A DNA stretch of 64,000 bases from Nodosilinea sp. FACHB-141 (GCF_014696135.1 NZ_JACJPP010000007.1:310001-374000); one strand, 5' to 3'; positions 17,547 to 27,864 are shown, numbered from the stretch's first letter. The notes: a model not told the origin generated them from the sequence alone. Translations and numbers: made by a program.

Positions 17547-18209
17547 CTACGCTACCCCGGCAAACATGGCTTCGTAGGGCTGAGGATTGGCATTGTCTTG
17601 GGCAACAATTTCCACAATTTTGTTGCGTGACTGAGGCTGATACAGTGCTTCTACACAGACCTCAGCTACCTTTGACCGGGGCACGCTGCCCTCAGACAGC
17701 GTGTCTGCCGAGGCCATAACTAGGGGGCGGGTGTCGGTGTCGTCGTCCTTGAGGCCGCCGGGGCGAACGATGGTGTAGGTGAGACCGCTGGCCTGCAGGT
17801 AGGCCTCAGCCTGATGCTTCCAGTAAAGAATGAGAAAGAACAAATTGAGGGGGTGGAAGAAGCGGGAGGCGCAGAGCGACGACACCATGACAAAGTGCTC
17901 GATGCCGGTTTCTTTGGCCACATCGATCAGATTTTTGTTGCCTTCGTAGTCAACCTGGTAGGGGCCAGTAGGGTCAAAGCCGGGGCGAGCGCCGGTAGCA
18001 GATAGCAGTACGGTGCAGCCTGCGATCGCTTTGCGAATGCTCTCCTTATCGCTGACGCTGCCCTCCATCAGGGTGACCTCAATGGGTAGCTTGTCTCGGG
18101 CAGCGGCGGCATCGCGCACAAAGGCCACTACGGGCACGCCGCGACTCACGAGCTGGTTCACAATTTTTGAACCTGTGGCTCCAGTCGCCCCGGCAACAAA
18201 TGCTTTCAC
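17547..18209 (-). CDS. NAD(P)-binding atypical SDR family protein
   Basis: This is a 220-residue Rossmann-fold protein with the dinucleotide motif VAGATGATGSKIVNQL at the N-terminus, TVLLSATGARPGFDPTGPYQVDYEGN, FVMVSSLCASRFFHP and YTIVRPGGLKDDDTD. It belongs to the atypical, Tyr-poor SDR group of cyanobacteria and plastids (NmrA/Tic62-like). A catalytic YxxxK is not evident, so it may be an NAD(P)H sensor or assembly factor rather than a reductase. No operon partner. Confidence 0.87.
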   Translation of the reverse strand: MKAFVAGATGATGSKIVNQLVSRGVPVVAFVRDAAAARDKLPIEVTLMEGSVSDKESIRKAIAGCTVLLSATGARPGFDPTGPYQVDYEGNKNLIDVAKETGIEHFVMVSSLCASRFFHPLNLFFLILYWKHQAEAYLQASGLTYTIVRPGGLKDDDTDTRPLVMASADTLSEGSVPRSKVAEVCVEALYQPQSRNKIVEIVAQDNANPQPYEAMFAGVA

Positions 18210-18422
18210 AGCTACTTCCCCGATAGTTGTAGAACTGGCCCAATTTTACGAAAGGTGATGTGAAAAGAAACCAACCCTAGGGCTGGTTACATGAAACCGT
18301 GATAGGCGTGACAGTTCTGAGGGACACACTTGAGATACTAAAGCCTTACGATGGGTTAAGCCTGGGACGCAACCTTTGGCTCAATTACATTGTCTGATGT
18401 CGTTTAAGCAAGTGGTTGCACA

Positions 18423-19172
18423 GTGACTCTTGAATTTATGCCATCTGCCCAAAACTCCAACGCCTCGCCCTTGCCGGGGGATGAGGAGGTTGGCGTTGAG
18501 GAAGCGGTGGTCAACGACCAAATTTCCCCGACCACCGCTGACCATGCGGTCGGCCAAGCCCCCCATGCTCAGGTACCCCTAGACGGGGCTCTGCTGTTAG
18601 AGGGGTACTACGCTGGCAAAATGGACATGGCCGCCGATAGCGACACCGTTGGTCGCTACCTCAACAGCCACCGGGGGTGGTTTACCCGCTGCGCTCACCC
18701 AATGCAGGTAGAGGCGCTCTCAGACCACGGCTATGGACTGGTGGTAGGGCGCTTCTCGGTGCTGGGCTATGAAGTAGAGCCTAAAGTAGGTCTCTATTTG
18801 TCGCCCCTCGACCATCAGGTCTACCGCATTGATACGATTCCGGTGCCGGGGTACGTGCCTCCCGGCTACGACGTCGATTTTCATGCGGTGATGCGCTTGC
18901 AGGATGGCCCTAATGCCACCCCTCCCGCCACCAATCTCACTCAGGTTGATTGGGATCTGAGCCTAGCGGTCAAGATTCACATGCCACGCCTGCTCAACTC
19001 GGTGCCGCGATCGCTGCTTAAATCTTCGGGCGATCGCCTGCTTAACCAGGTGGTGCGCCAGGTCTCTAAGCGCCTCACCCGCAAGGTGCAAGACGACTTT
19101 CACCACAGCCACAACCTGCCCCTGCCCGAGAGCTACCGGGGCCACCACTTCTGGTCGAACTGGGGCCGGTAA
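18423..19172 (+). CDS. DUF1997 domain-containing protein
   Basis: This 249-residue protein has a disordered N-terminal 55 residues and then the DUF1997 domain: DTVGRYLNSHRGWFTRCAHP, YGLVVGRFSVLGYEVEPKVG, WDLSLAVKIHMPRLLNSVP and RLLNQVVRQVSKRLTRKVQDDF. The domain occurs in cyanobacteria and plant chloroplasts and has no proven biochemical function. A lipid- or ligand-binding fold is possible but unproven. The start is either GTG 18423 or ATG 18438. Confidence 0.85.
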   Translation: MTLEFMPSAQNSNASPLPGDEEVGVEEAVVNDQISPTTADHAVGQAPHAQVPLDGALLLEGYYAGKMDMAADSDTVGRYLNSHRGWFTRCAHPMQVEALSDHGYGLVVGRFSVLGYEVEPKVGLYLSPLDHQVYRIDTIPVPGYVPPGYDVDFHAVMRLQDGPNATPPATNLTQVDWDLSLAVKIHMPRLLNSVPRSLLKSSGDRLLNQVVRQVSKRLTRKVQDDFHHSHNLPLPESYRGHHFWSNWGR

Positions 19173-19239
19173 TCGGGCGGCGGTGTCTACGATGGCCGGG
19201 CCTAGGCTAGACCTGGGGATGGTTTAACCGGCAACACAA

Positions 19240-19280
19240 AGCGATCGCAGCCTAGGGGTCTCTTTTGAGCTGCGATCGCT
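19240..19280. terminator. Bidirectional hairpin terminator built from two HIP1 octamers
   Basis: AGCGATCGCAGC (19240-19251) is perfectly complementary to GCTGCGATCGCT (19269-19280). It lies between the convergent DUF1997 and DUF4079 genes. The loop holds TCTTTTG, but no long T-run follows the stem. Terminator function is inferred from position. Confidence 0.6.
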
Positions 19281-19322
19281 GGAGAATTGATTGCTTATAA
19301 CTTGCCTAGGTCACCCTGCGGA

Positions 19323-19802
19323 CTAGGATCCGGCTGAGGCCTGAAGGTCAGTCAGCAGCCGCTGCACGATTTTCATGCCAGTAAAGGCTTGCCAGCTAAA
19401 TAGCCCGACTAGCACCATGTTGAGGGTGATGTGGGTGAGACGAGCCGTCTCACTACCCTTCTGCATAAACGGCACTAGGGCGGCAGAGATAGCAATCAGG
19501 GTTGCCATACCCAGGCCTGCTAACAGGTGAGGCCCCACAAACAGCTTGCCGGCCTCTAAGTAGGTAGCCCCCATGCCACCCACGGTGCCCATCACCATCC
19601 AGGCCAGCAGCAGAGAGCCGACCTTGTGGTGCTTGAGGGCAAACTTGCCTTTGATCAACTCTTTGCGGGTTTCGGCATCGCCCAGGCGGGTGCGACGCGA
19701 CTGAACTCCCAGGTAAAGGGCGTAGAGGGTAATCGCCAGCAGCAGCCACATGGTTATGGGGTGAACAAAGTTGAGCCAGGGTTGAATCGTGTCTAAGGTC
19801 AT
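19323..19802 (-). CDS. DUF4079 domain-containing membrane protein
   Basis: This 159-residue protein has four membrane segments and the DUF4079 pattern: NFVHPITMWLLLAITLYALY, a polar loop with SRRTRLGDAETRKELIKGKFALKHH split by charged residues, AWMVMGTVGGMGATY, and LVGLFSWQAFTGMKIVQRLL. The spaced histidines in FVHP, KHHKVG and LTHIT resemble ligands of a cytochrome b561-like fold, so haem binding is possible (inference). It is common in cyanobacteria and of unknown role. Confidence 0.85.
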   Translation of the reverse strand: MTLDTIQPWLNFVHPITMWLLLAITLYALYLGVQSRRTRLGDAETRKELIKGKFALKHHKVGSLLLAWMVMGTVGGMGATYLEAGKLFVGPHLLAGLGMATLIAISAALVPFMQKGSETARLTHITLNMVLVGLFSWQAFTGMKIVQRLLTDLQASAGS

Positions 19803-20018
19803 GGGCTCCGCCGTTACATTTATTTAACAAAATTATAGGAGCACAGATTCTGGCTTGGCAAAGCATTGGCTCAGAATAAGTCCAGAATAAATAGGTGTCA
19901 GGCAGGAACCGGGTTGCAGGGATAGCGCCATGCAGGCACAGCCCTGGGTCTTGTCCTACCCATCACGCAGGGAGCATGGCCCCACTTGTTGTAGAGAAAT
20001 CAGCTTTAGGGAGATGTC

Positions 20019-21761
20019 ATGGGGCGATCGCAGCGGTTTGTGACGGCATTACTGGCCAGTTTTTTAGGGGCAGTGCTGCTGAGCCAGGGGATTCCAGGGT
20101 TTGCGGCAGAGCCTACCCGAGCGGCGGCGCCAGCGGCAACGGTGTTGGCCAACGCCGAGGATGCGCTGCCTGTGGATCCGGTCGCACGGCCCGAAAATAC
20201 GCTGCCTACTCCATTTCCAGAGCAGCCCGACGGCACTCTAAAGCTGCCGCCTAAGGAACCCGATATTCCCGAGATTCCTGGGGCTGGCTCTGAGGCTATC
20301 CCAGCGGCCACAGATATTGATGCCGATTCAACCGTGGGCCGGGCGCTGCTGCTGTCTGGCCTTTCGCCCGAGGTGGCCAAGCGCAGCGAGATCTTGATCG
20401 AGGCCGATCGCCTCTACCAGGCCGGCAATCTCGCCGATGCTGAACTCCTCTACCGGGCGGCCAAAGACCCAGAATGGCTGGCAGAACCAGGGTCAGAGCT
20501 GGCGATCGCCCCCCTCACCGACCCCGCTGAGCTACCTCCGGCTGGGCAGGTCTACTGGCGCGAGGCCCAAGCCGGGGCCGAGTCCGAATTCCCCAATCGA
20601 GTGCTGGTGCCCTTAGAACTGCTGGTGAAAAACTACCCCGAGTTTTTGCCGGGTCAGGCCCTCTACGCCAGCTACCTCGTGCAAAACGACCGGGCCGACG
20701 AGGCGGCTCGGGTGCTGGATGAGGCGATCGCTCGCTATCCCTACAATCCCGAGTTGCTCAAGGCTCAGGCCGAGGTGCAGATGGCCCGCGAACAGTGGAT
20801 TGAAGCTGCCATTACCGCCAACCAGTTCGCTGTTCTCAACCCCGAGCACCCCGAAGCCGAAGCCATGAGCACCCTGGCCCGGCAGAACCTCGATCGCTTT
20901 CGCGGCGAGACGAACCAAACCCTGACCCGCAATTTGATATCAAATATTGTCACTGGGGCGGCCGGATACATTCTCACCGGAGGGCTGCTGGGGCCATTTA
21001 GCGCGCTCAATTCTGGCATTTTGCTCATGCAGGGCGAAAGCGGTTTGGGCAATCAGGTGGCCGAGCAGGTGAAGCGACAGCTGCCCATTGTCGATGATCC
21101 TGAGATTCGCGCCTACGTGAATGACATGGGCCAGCGGCTAGCCGCCCTGGCCGGCCGCGACGAGTTTGACTATACGTTTGAGGTCATCATGGATGACAGC
21201 CTCAACGCCTTTGCCCTGCCCGGCGGCAAAATTTTCTTGAATGCTGGAGCGATCACCAAAAGCCACTCCGAAGCCGAACTGGCTGGTTTGGTCGGCCATG
21301 AACTGGCCCACGCGGTGCTTTCCCACAGTTTTCAGATGGTGACCCAGGGCAACCTTACCGCTAGCCTAGCCTCGTTTATTCCCATTCCTGAGGTGGCCAA
21401 CATCGCTGCTGGGCTGGTGGTGTCGAGCTACTCCCGCGACATGGAGCGCCAGTCAGACATTTTGGGTACTAAGCTGCTAGCCACCAGCCGCTACGCCGCT
21501 GACGGGCTGCACAATCTGATGATTACCCTCGAAAACGAGTTCGGCAACCAGGGCGTGACCTGGTTTGCCTCGCACCCCAATCCAGGCGATCGCGTCAGCT
21601 ATCTCAAGCAGCTGATCGACCAAGGCGGCTTCGACCGCTACACCTACGAAGGGGTCGAAACTCACCTCAAGATGCGCTACAAGATGAACCAGCTAATCAC
21701 TCAATACAAGCTGGAACAAGGCATTCCAGAAGATGAACCAATTCAGGGCAGGCGTCGCTAA
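20019..21761 (+). CDS. M48 family metalloprotease with TPR-like region
   Basis: This 580-residue exported protein begins with a signal peptide (LLASFLGAVLLSQGIPGFAAEP). A Pro/Glu-rich linker follows, then a helical TPR-like section (residues about 130-300, for example YQAGNLADAELLYRAAKDP and DEAARVLDEAIARYP), and then the peptidase domain. The zinc motif HELAH is at residues 427-431 within LVGHELAHAVLSH. The third ligand is probably the Glu of SRDMERQSDILGTK, and HPNPGDRV is also typical. It resembles BepA-type periplasmic M48 proteins involved in outer-membrane protein quality control, though here the TPRs precede the peptidase. It starts at the ATG at 20019 behind GGGAG. Confidence 0.92.
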   Translation: MGRSQRFVTALLASFLGAVLLSQGIPGFAAEPTRAAAPAATVLANAEDALPVDPVARPENTLPTPFPEQPDGTLKLPPKEPDIPEIPGAGSEAIPAATDIDADSTVGRALLLSGLSPEVAKRSEILIEADRLYQAGNLADAELLYRAAKDPEWLAEPGSELAIAPLTDPAELPPAGQVYWREAQAGAESEFPNRVLVPLELLVKNYPEFLPGQALYASYLVQNDRADEAARVLDEAIARYPYNPELLKAQAEVQMAREQWIEAAITANQFAVLNPEHPEAEAMSTLARQNLDRFRGETNQTLTRNLISNIVTGAAGYILTGGLLGPFSALNSGILLMQGESGLGNQVAEQVKRQLPIVDDPEIRAYVNDMGQRLAALAGRDEFDYTFEVIMDDSLNAFALPGGKIFLNAGAITKSHSEAELAGLVGHELAHAVLSHSFQMVTQGNLTASLASFIPIPEVANIAAGLVVSSYSRDMERQSDILGTKLLATSRYAADGLHNLMITLENEFGNQGVTWFASHPNPGDRVSYLKQLIDQGGFDRYTYEGVETHLKMRYKMNQLITQYKLEQGIPEDEPIQGRRR

Positions 21762-21876
21762 GCCACGCGTTCCTAGGGAATAGCGCCCTTATTGCCGGTG
21801 TTGGGTATTGGTTGACGGCAAAGACAACTGAGCTATTCAACCCAGCGCAGTACCGCATCATCGCTCTCGAAGAAGT

Positions 21877-22674
21877 TCACCCCACGATCGCCGCCAATAG
21901 CAGCACTACCCCCACCCCAAAGCACCCCACCATCGACCAGAAAGCGATTTTGGCACTTTGATCAACGCTCTTAGTAATGGCCTCGTGGGATTTCAGCGTG
22001 ATGATGTAGGGTTGGTAGTCCTGGGCGGGTTTTTCAATGACGATGGTGCCGGTGCGATCGCTCGCCATCCCCACCACTAGCAGAGGGCGATCGAGCGGCA
22101 AAACGGTCTCTCGATAGCGGTAGCCCAAGGTGCGGCGGGGGCCGCTGATACTGTCTTCCCCCAGCGCTAGCGAAAACGGGCCAAAGGAGAGCATGCCCCC
22201 CGCCGGGTTGCCCGGCCGAAATTCGTCTAGCACTTCCACTGGCTCGATCTTGGCCTCTTCAGGATCCACTCGCACCTGCCCCGATGGATCTACCAGGTCG
22301 AAGGGAATGCGCTGACTGTGCTCGCTGATGGTTTCTGAGCCCCGCTGAGTGCTGGTAGTGACTTTGCCGTCACTGTCTTTCTGGCGCACGGTTTCTTCGT
22401 ACTCGCGCACTACGGTGCTGCTGTAGCACACGCAGGGAACTGCCTTAAATTCTGAGGTGAGGGGTGTAGTCGTTTTGATGGTGCCCCACAGCCACACATA
22501 GTCGCGCCAGTCGCCGCCGCCAATTTCTTTTGAGACGGCAGTAGCCGCGGCCTCTAGGTCGGTTGCCTGACAGGCACGAGCCAGTTTGAGCTGGCGACAG
22601 CGGCCCTGCTGACGTTTTTGCACCCACCCGAGAACGGCCCCAGCGATAATGAAGATAATGCCTGCGATCGCCAT
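21877..22674 (-). CDS. GIDE-domain membrane protein (E3 ubiquitin ligase-like family)
   Basis: This 265-residue protein has an N-terminal membrane segment (AIAGIIFIIAGAVLGWVQ) and a C-terminal one (FWSMVGCFGVGVVLLLAAIVG). Between them lies the GIDE/BAM domain: VWLWGTIKTTTPLTSEFKAV, CVCYSSTVVREYEE, IPFDLVDPSGQVRVDPEEAK, YRYRETVLPLDRPLLVVG, and GTIVIEKP. It is homologous to the intermembrane part of mitochondrial/plastid MAPL-SP1 proteins but lacks a RING domain, so ubiquitin ligase activity is not expected. ATG at 22674, with GGGAGAG before it. Confidence 0.87.
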   Translation of the reverse strand: MAIAGIIFIIAGAVLGWVQKRQQGRCRQLKLARACQATDLEAAATAVSKEIGGGDWRDYVWLWGTIKTTTPLTSEFKAVPCVCYSSTVVREYEETVRQKDSDGKVTTSTQRGSETISEHSQRIPFDLVDPSGQVRVDPEEAKIEPVEVLDEFRPGNPAGGMLSFGPFSLALGEDSISGPRRTLGYRYRETVLPLDRPLLVVGMASDRTGTIVIEKPAQDYQPYIITLKSHEAITKSVDQSAKIAFWSMVGCFGVGVVLLLAAIVG

Positions 22675-22988
22675 ACTGCTCTCCCGTCAATGACTGTCAG
22701 CTCTGGCTATCAGCTTGCCCAGACGCCGCGCCAGAAACCCTGCCCCTTAACGAATTTGCACGAAAGGCTTTCCCGCTGGCGTTATTTACCGAAAGGTTTT
22801 GTTGCAAAACTTAAAGCGTTGCCGACTGTCCTGAAAGCCCTGATACACTGACATTTAGCGATTCGTTGGACAGTCTCTGCTCTCAGGATGTGATTAGTCC
22901 AGAGCATCTAGAGTTTCAACGACTGCTTCCCCTAGCATCGCTGCCGGGAGATAGACCGGCCCACGTTCACCGCGCCATTGAAGGACTC
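22675..22988. other. Divergent intergenic region upstream of acsF
   Basis: The region holds the 5' ends of the GIDE gene (minus) and acsF (plus). The acsF frame is open upstream to 22866, but the family N-terminus fits the ATG at 22989, so about 120 bases or more form a leader. TTGCCG near 22818 and TACACT near 22846 are too widely spaced for a confident promoter call. Confidence 0.4.
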
Positions 22989-24065
22989 ATGGTAGATTCC
23001 CTTAAAAAGCCTGAATTTCAAGAGATTCGCCCAGGGGTAAAGTCTCCCGCCAAAGACACCATTCTCACCCCTCGGTTTTACACCACCGACTTTGACGAGA
23101 TGGCCGCCATGGACATCTCGGTCAACGAAGACGAGCTACTCGCCATCCTCGAAGAGTTTCGGGCTGACTACAACCGCCACCACTTCGTGCGCAGTGATGT
23201 CTTTGACAAGTCCTGGGACTCGATCAGTGGCGAGACCCGGCAAATGTTTGTGGAATTTCTAGAGCGCTCCTGCACCGCTGAATTCTCGGGCTTTTTGCTC
23301 TATAAAGAACTGGGCCGCCGCCTCAAGGGCAAAAACCCTGTGCTGGCTGAGTGCTTTGAGCTGATGTCGCGCGATGAAGCGCGCCACGCGGGCTTTCTCA
23401 ACAAGGCCATGTCTGACTTCAACCTACAGTTAGACCTGGGCTTTTTGACCAAGAGCAAAGACTACACCTTCTTTAAGCCCAAGTTCATCTTCTACGCCAC
23501 CTACCTATCCGAGAAGATTGGCTACTGGCGCTATATCACCATCTTCCGCCACCTCGAGTCTCACCCTGAGAACGAGATTTACCCCATCTTCCGCTTTTTT
23601 GAGAACTGGTGCCAAGACGAAAACCGCCACGGCGACTTCTTCTCGGCCCTGATGAAGGCTCAGCCCGAAATCCTCAACGACTGGAAGGCCAAGCTGTGGT
23701 GCCGCTTCTTCCTGCTGTCGGTGTTTGCCACCATGTACCTCAACGACCTTCAGCGCAGCGGCTTCTACGCTTCCCTAGGTCTCAATGCTCGCGATTACGA
23801 CATTGAGGTAATTGAGAAGACCAACGAAACCGCTGGGCGCGTCTTCCCGGTGACGCTAAACGTCAACCACCCCAGCTTCTTCAAGCGGTTGGATGTGGCA
23901 GCGGCAGCGAACGACAAACTGGCTAAGGTTTCGGCCTCTAACCAGCCCAAGCCTGTGCAGCTGCTGCAAAAGCTACCCCACATTGCCACCATTGGTTGGC
24001 AGCTGGTGCAGCTTTACTTCCTCAAGCCCATTGACACCATTGCCGTCCGCGGTCAGGTGCGCTAG
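22989..24065 (+). CDS. acsF: Mg-protoporphyrin IX monomethyl ester (oxidative) cyclase
   Basis: AcsF is the di-iron oxygenase that forms the fifth ring of chlorophyll (protochlorophyllide) from Mg-protoporphyrin monomethyl ester. The 358-residue protein has the ferritin-like metal ligands: [15 protein letters not shown] (Glu98), [15 protein letters not shown] (Glu130, His133) and [12 protein letters not shown]. Length is normal. The ATG at 22989 gives [16 protein letters not shown], the usual cyanobacterial start. Codon choice is strongly GC-ended, as expected for a highly expressed gene. It is transcribed alone. Confidence 0.97.
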   Translation: MVDSLKKPEFQEIRPGVKSPAKDTILTPRFYTTDFDEMAAMDISVNEDELLAILEEFRADYNRHHFVRSDVFDKSWDSISGETRQMFVEFLERSCTAEFSGFLLYKELGRRLKGKNPVLAECFELMSRDEARHAGFLNKAMSDFNLQLDLGFLTKSKDYTFFKPKFIFYATYLSEKIGYWRYITIFRHLESHPENEIYPIFRFFENWCQDENRHGDFFSALMKAQPEILNDWKAKLWCRFFLLSVFATMYLNDLQRSGFYASLGLNARDYDIEVIEKTNETAGRVFPVTLNVNHPSFFKRLDVAAAANDKLAKVSASNQPKPVQLLQKLPHIATIGWQLVQLYFLKPIDTIAVRGQVR

Positions 24066-24222
24066 AGGACACTCGCCATTTACCGGAACGCTATCCTCGT
24101 TTCCCCCAGCGGTTTTGCTCTTTGAGTGAGGCCGCTTTTTTTGCCTGTCCACCGGGTAGCAGTGTAGCTGGACGAAGGCGGTAAGATGCATAGGATTTAT
24201 TGTGTGAGCTAGGAGCCGCCAA

Positions 24223-25101
24223 GTGGTGTCAACAACAATTCGACTGTTGCAACTGGGGGGCTGTCTAGCAGTGCTTGGGGTTGGGCAGAGCGCCATGGCC
24301 CTTGAGGAGCGAGCCAATGTCGCTGAAGAGGTCGCGCCCGCAACGCCTAGCCTTGAAACTCCCTACAACTCGACAGCCTCTGGCTTGGCCATCTGCCCTG
24401 AAACCGTCGAGTTTGTAGAATCTTGTACGGTTTCCTTTGAGGCAACGCTGCCAACGGTTAGTGCTATCCCAGAGACTCTAGCCCTTGAGCCCGAGGTAGC
24501 GGCCCCTCCCCTTGACCTCGACCCGGCTGTGATTGAAGGCAGCCCGACGCTCCAGCGCTGGCTGGAGGATGTGCCCGATGTGGCCAACGAGATTCGTCAT
24601 CGGCCCAGCTTTCGCACTAGACTGCGGGTCGGCTACGCCCAGTTTCCCTCTACTGGCCAGGTTGGCGGCTTTGGGGTAGCGGTAGAAGATGTTTTTGTGC
24701 CGGGCACAGGCCTCGCCGCCAGTGTTGACTACAGCCGCAGCTGGAATAGCCAGCGCGAATCTTACGGGGGTGAGGCGCGTTATTATCTGCTGCCTCTAGG
24801 TGGCTATTTCAACCTTGCGCCTACGGTGGGCTATCGCTCCCTCAGCACCCCGGCCTACCAAACCGATGGGCTCGATGTGGGCCTGCGCCTGATGCTGGTG
24901 CCGTCGCGGGGCGGTGGGGCCGACTTGGCCCTGAGCCAGCGATGGGTGGCACCCGGCACCGGGGAGGAAGTGGGAATTACGAGCCTGGCGATCGGCTATG
25001 CCGTGACCCGTCAGCTAAGGCTAGGCACTGATTTTCAGCGGCAAAACTCCCGTTTTGGCCAAGACAGCCGCGTGGGAGTTTCTTTAGAACTGCTGCTGTA
25101 G
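24223..25101 (+). CDS. Putative outer-membrane beta-barrel protein
   Basis: This 292-residue protein has an N-terminal signal-like segment (LLQLGGCLAVLGVGQSAMALEE) and an acidic linker to about residue 120. Then comes a run of alternating beta strands with aromatic ends (FRTRLRVGYAQFPS, AASVDYSRSWNSQ, GGEARYYLLPLGGYFNL, LGTDFQRQNSRFG), ending VGVSLELLL. This is the look of an outer-membrane barrel. It starts with GTG at 24223, preceded by GGAG. The family is not recognised. It is convergent with dnaK. Confidence 0.65.
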   Translation: MVSTTIRLLQLGGCLAVLGVGQSAMALEERANVAEEVAPATPSLETPYNSTASGLAICPETVEFVESCTVSFEATLPTVSAIPETLALEPEVAAPPLDLDPAVIEGSPTLQRWLEDVPDVANEIRHRPSFRTRLRVGYAQFPSTGQVGGFGVAVEDVFVPGTGLAASVDYSRSWNSQRESYGGEARYYLLPLGGYFNLAPTVGYRSLSTPAYQTDGLDVGLRLMLVPSRGGGADLALSQRWVAPGTGEEVGITSLAIGYAVTRQLRLGTDFQRQNSRFGQDSRVGVSLELLL

Positions 25102-25170
25102 TCATTGTCGTTTCAGGGCGATATTTCTGATTGCCTACAAAGCTCTAAAGTGCGCTGGTTTAAAGCAAAA

Positions 25171-25200
25171 AAAGGTGGAGAGCGATCGCTCTCCACCTTT
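25171..25200. terminator. Bidirectional intrinsic terminator
   Basis: A perfect 30-base palindrome (AAAGGTGGAGAGCGA and its complement) with flanking A and T runs lies between the convergent beta-barrel gene and dnaK. The HIP1 core GCGATCGC forms its centre. It can terminate both strands. Confidence 0.85.
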
Positions 25201-25243
25201 TAGCTAGCCGAAGCAAGGCTGTGGGCTAGGGCAGGGTGCCCGG

Positions 25244-27151
25244 TTAGTTCGAGCCCGGTTCAGAGAACTCGGCATCGATCACATCATCGCCACCGGAGCT
25301 ATCGCCAGGGGTAGCGTCGGGGCCAGGGGTTGCGCCAGCCGCATCGCCACCGGCCTGTTGATATAGGTTGGTGCTGATGCCATAGAGGGTCTGTTGCAGT
25401 TCGCCCGTAAGGGTTTTGATGGTGTCAAAGTCCTCGGCTTCAATGGCGGTTCTAAGCGCCTTGATCTGCTCCTCGGCTTTTTCCTTATCAGCGGCGGGCA
25501 CTTTGTCACCCATATCAGCCAGCTGCTTCTCAGCCTGGTAGGAGAGTGAGTCAGCCTGGTTCTTGAGGTCGATGCGCTCGCGGCGCTCTTTGTCAGCGGC
25601 GGAGTTGGCTTCGGCATCCTTGACCATGCGCTCGATCTCAGACTCATCCAGCCTTGAGGCACCCGAGATGGTGATGGTCTGCTCTTTGCCGGTGCCCTTG
25701 TCTTTGGCGGTGACATTGAGAATGCCGTTGGCGTCAATGTCAAAGATCACCTCGATCTGGGGCACGCCACGGGGCGCAGGGGGAATGCCAGAGAGCTGGA
25801 AGGTACCCAGGCTCTTGTTGTCATTCGCCATTTCGCGCTCGCCCTGGAGCACCTTGATCTCCACGTTGGTTTGCCCATCTTGGGCGGTGGAGAACACCTC
25901 CGACTTCTTGGTGGGAATGGTGGTGTTGCGGGGGATGAGTTTGGTCATCACACCGCCTAGGGTTTCCACACCGAGAGACAGGGGAGTGACGTCGAGCAGC
26001 AGGATGTCTTTGACTTCCCCAGCCAGCACGCCACCTTGAATAGCAGCACCTACGGCCACGACCTCGTCAGGGTTGACGGTTTCGTTGGGCTCTTTGTCGA
26101 GGGTGCGCTTGACTACGTCCTTGATGGCAGGAATGCGGGTGGAACCGCCCACCAGCACCACTTCGTCAATGGCGGTCTTGGCAATCTTGGCATCCTTAAG
26201 AGCCTGCTCGACGGGGATGCGGCAGCGATCGATCAGATCGGCGCACAGCTCCTCGAACTTGGCTCGGGTGAGGGTCATTTCCAGGTGCTTGGGGCCATCC
26301 TGGGTCGCGGTGATAAAGGGCAGGTTGATTTCGGCTTGAGTTACACTCGACAGCTCAATTTTGGCTTTTTCAGCGGCCTCAGTCAGGCGCTGCAGGGCCT
26401 GCTTGTCTTTGCGCAGCTCGATGCCTTCCATCTTTTGGAACTCACCGGCTAGGTAGTCAACAATCTTCTTGTCGAAGTCGTCGCCGCCCAGGTGGGTGTC
26501 GCCAGATGTAGCCAGTACTTCAAACACGCCGTCGCCCACTTCGAGAATGGAGACGTCGAAGGTACCACCGCCAAGGTCAAAGACCAGGATGGTTTCGTTG
26601 CTCTTGCGATCGAGACCGTAGGCCAGCGAAGCGGCGGTCGGCTCGTTGATGATGCGCAGCACCTCTAGACCGGCGATTTTACCGGCGTCTTTGGTGGCCT
26701 GGCGCTGAGAGTCGTTGAAGTAGGCCGGCACGGTGATCACGGCCTGGGTGACTTTTTCACCCAAATACTTACCGGCATCGTCGGCCAGTTTGCGCAGAAT
26801 TTGAGCCGAAATTTCTTCGGGTGAAAATTGCTGGCCTGCTTGGGGGCAGTCAATTTTGACGTTGTTGCCTACGTTCATGACTTTGTAAGCGACTTCGGTT
26901 GACTCGGTGGTGACTTCGTCAAAGCGACGACCGATGAAGCGCTTGACCGAGTAAAAGGTGTTCTCGGTGTTCATGACCGCTTGGCGCTTGGCGATTTGGC
27001 CAACGAGGCGATCGCCGTTCTTAGCGTAGGCGACGACCGAGGGGGTAGTGCGAAAGCCTTCGGCGTTAGCGATAACAGTGGGCTTTCCCCCTTCCATGAC
27101 GGCAACCACAGAGTTAGTGGTGCCTAGGTCGATTCCAACTACTTTACCCAT
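25244..27151 (-). CDS. dnaK: Molecular chaperone DnaK (Hsp70)
   Basis: This is a 635-residue Hsp70. Its ATPase domain has [51 protein letters not shown] and [12 protein letters not shown], and its substrate-binding domain has [14 protein letters not shown]. The C-terminal lid ends in a flexible Gly/Ala/Pro tail and DDVIDAEF. It assists protein folding with DnaJ and GrpE, which are not in the window. Cyanobacteria carry several dnaK genes, and this resembles the major housekeeping form (DnaK2-like, inferred). A CIRCE element was not found upstream. ATG at 27151. Confidence 0.98.
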   Translation of the reverse strand: MGKVVGIDLGTTNSVVAVMEGGKPTVIANAEGFRTTPSVVAYAKNGDRLVGQIAKRQAVMNTENTFYSVKRFIGRRFDEVTTESTEVAYKVMNVGNNVKIDCPQAGQQFSPEEISAQILRKLADDAGKYLGEKVTQAVITVPAYFNDSQRQATKDAGKIAGLEVLRIINEPTAASLAYGLDRKSNETILVFDLGGGTFDVSILEVGDGVFEVLATSGDTHLGGDDFDKKIVDYLAGEFQKMEGIELRKDKQALQRLTEAAEKAKIELSSVTQAEINLPFITATQDGPKHLEMTLTRAKFEELCADLIDRCRIPVEQALKDAKIAKTAIDEVVLVGGSTRIPAIKDVVKRTLDKEPNETVNPDEVVAVGAAIQGGVLAGEVKDILLLDVTPLSLGVETLGGVMTKLIPRNTTIPTKKSEVFSTAQDGQTNVEIKVLQGEREMANDNKSLGTFQLSGIPPAPRGVPQIEVIFDIDANGILNVTAKDKGTGKEQTITISGASRLDESEIERMVKDAEANSAADKERRERIDLKNQADSLSYQAEKQLADMGDKVPAADKEKAEEQIKALRTAIEAEDFDTIKTLTGELQQTLYGISTNLYQQAGGDAAGATPGPDATPGDSSGGDDVIDAEFSEPGSN

Positions 27152-27408
27152 ATTGTCTTTGCTCCGGCTTGACAGCTATATCATCTATAGTGCTTGCTCA
27201 AGCCATTTCTCTGAAGGAGGGGATACCGAACCGTGGAAGGCGGGGTGTGGGGCGGGGAGGCGAGGGAGATGGGGAGATTCCCAAAATGCTATGAATGGGA
27301 AGCGCCAGTCTTTGGAGGACCCGAACAGCATCTTTAGTGGCAGGTTCTCGAAGATGGACTTTGAGCGCTGCCGGGTGCCCATGTCTACGGCACAGCCTTG
27401 CTCTTAAT
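27152..27408. other. Intergenic region upstream of dnaK
   Basis: This is the leader and promoter region of dnaK (minus strand), which lies downstream of the 27409-27864 gene. TATAG-type sequences lie around 27170-27190, and GGAG stands 10 bases before the dnaK ATG. A G-rich tract is at 27237-27275. No gene-like frame and no CIRCE inverted repeat were seen. Confidence 0.45.
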
Positions 27409-27864
27409 TCATTTCAAATAGCGATCGCCCTCGGGAGTGAGGCGCAGATTGACCACAGCCCGCTCATACACCACAATCAACCCCTGTGCTGCCAGTCTCT
27501 CTAGCAATCGCTGGCGATCGCCCACCGACACCCGCCGATGAATCTGTCCGGGGCGAATTCTGCCGCCCAAGCCCGATCGCAGAATCAGCAGCTCGTCGGG
27601 GGTGACGGGCCATACCGACAGATCGAGCTTGAGCAGAGTTTTGCTGGTGAGGGTGAGGCCAAATTGGGCGATGTCGTGGTCGTAGGTCAGCCAGCCCCTG
27701 GCCTGAAGCTGTTGACAGGCTTTGACCCGCTGGCGCATAGAACTTTTTCTCTCGACGGGCAGCGCGGTGAGGGCATCGCAGGTGCCGCCAGCGGCCTTGA
27801 GCTGGCTCAGGATAGCTAACTCAAGAGGATTTGGAGCCAGAGGGGTAGTCTGGGTTGCGCTCAT
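27409..27864 (-). CDS. Conserved hypothetical winged-helix-like protein
   Basis: This 151-residue protein has two winged-helix-like halves: LELAILSQLKAAGG with MRQRVKACQQLQARGWLTYD, and SVGDRQRLLERLAAQGLIVVY with VVNLRLTPEGDRYL. DNA binding is plausible, but the family is not one I can name. It may be transcribed with dnaK, but 257 bases separate them. Confidence 0.6.
   Translation of the reverse strand: MSATQTTPLAPNPLELAILSQLKAAGGTCDALTALPVERKSSMRQRVKACQQLQARGWLTYDHDIAQFGLTLTSKTLLKLDLSVWPVTPDELLILRSGLGGRIRPGQIHRRVSVGDRQRLLERLAAQGLIVVYERAVVNLRLTPEGDRYLK

Noticed and set aside
26036..26452. 138-codon plus-strand frame inside dnaK
   Set aside because: Mirror frame of a highly GC-biased, strongly coding gene; a common artefact at high GC.
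27152..27250. CIRCE heat-shock operator before dnaK
   Set aside because: No TTAGCACTC-N9-GAGTGCTAA inverted repeat is present; only short unrelated palindromes are.
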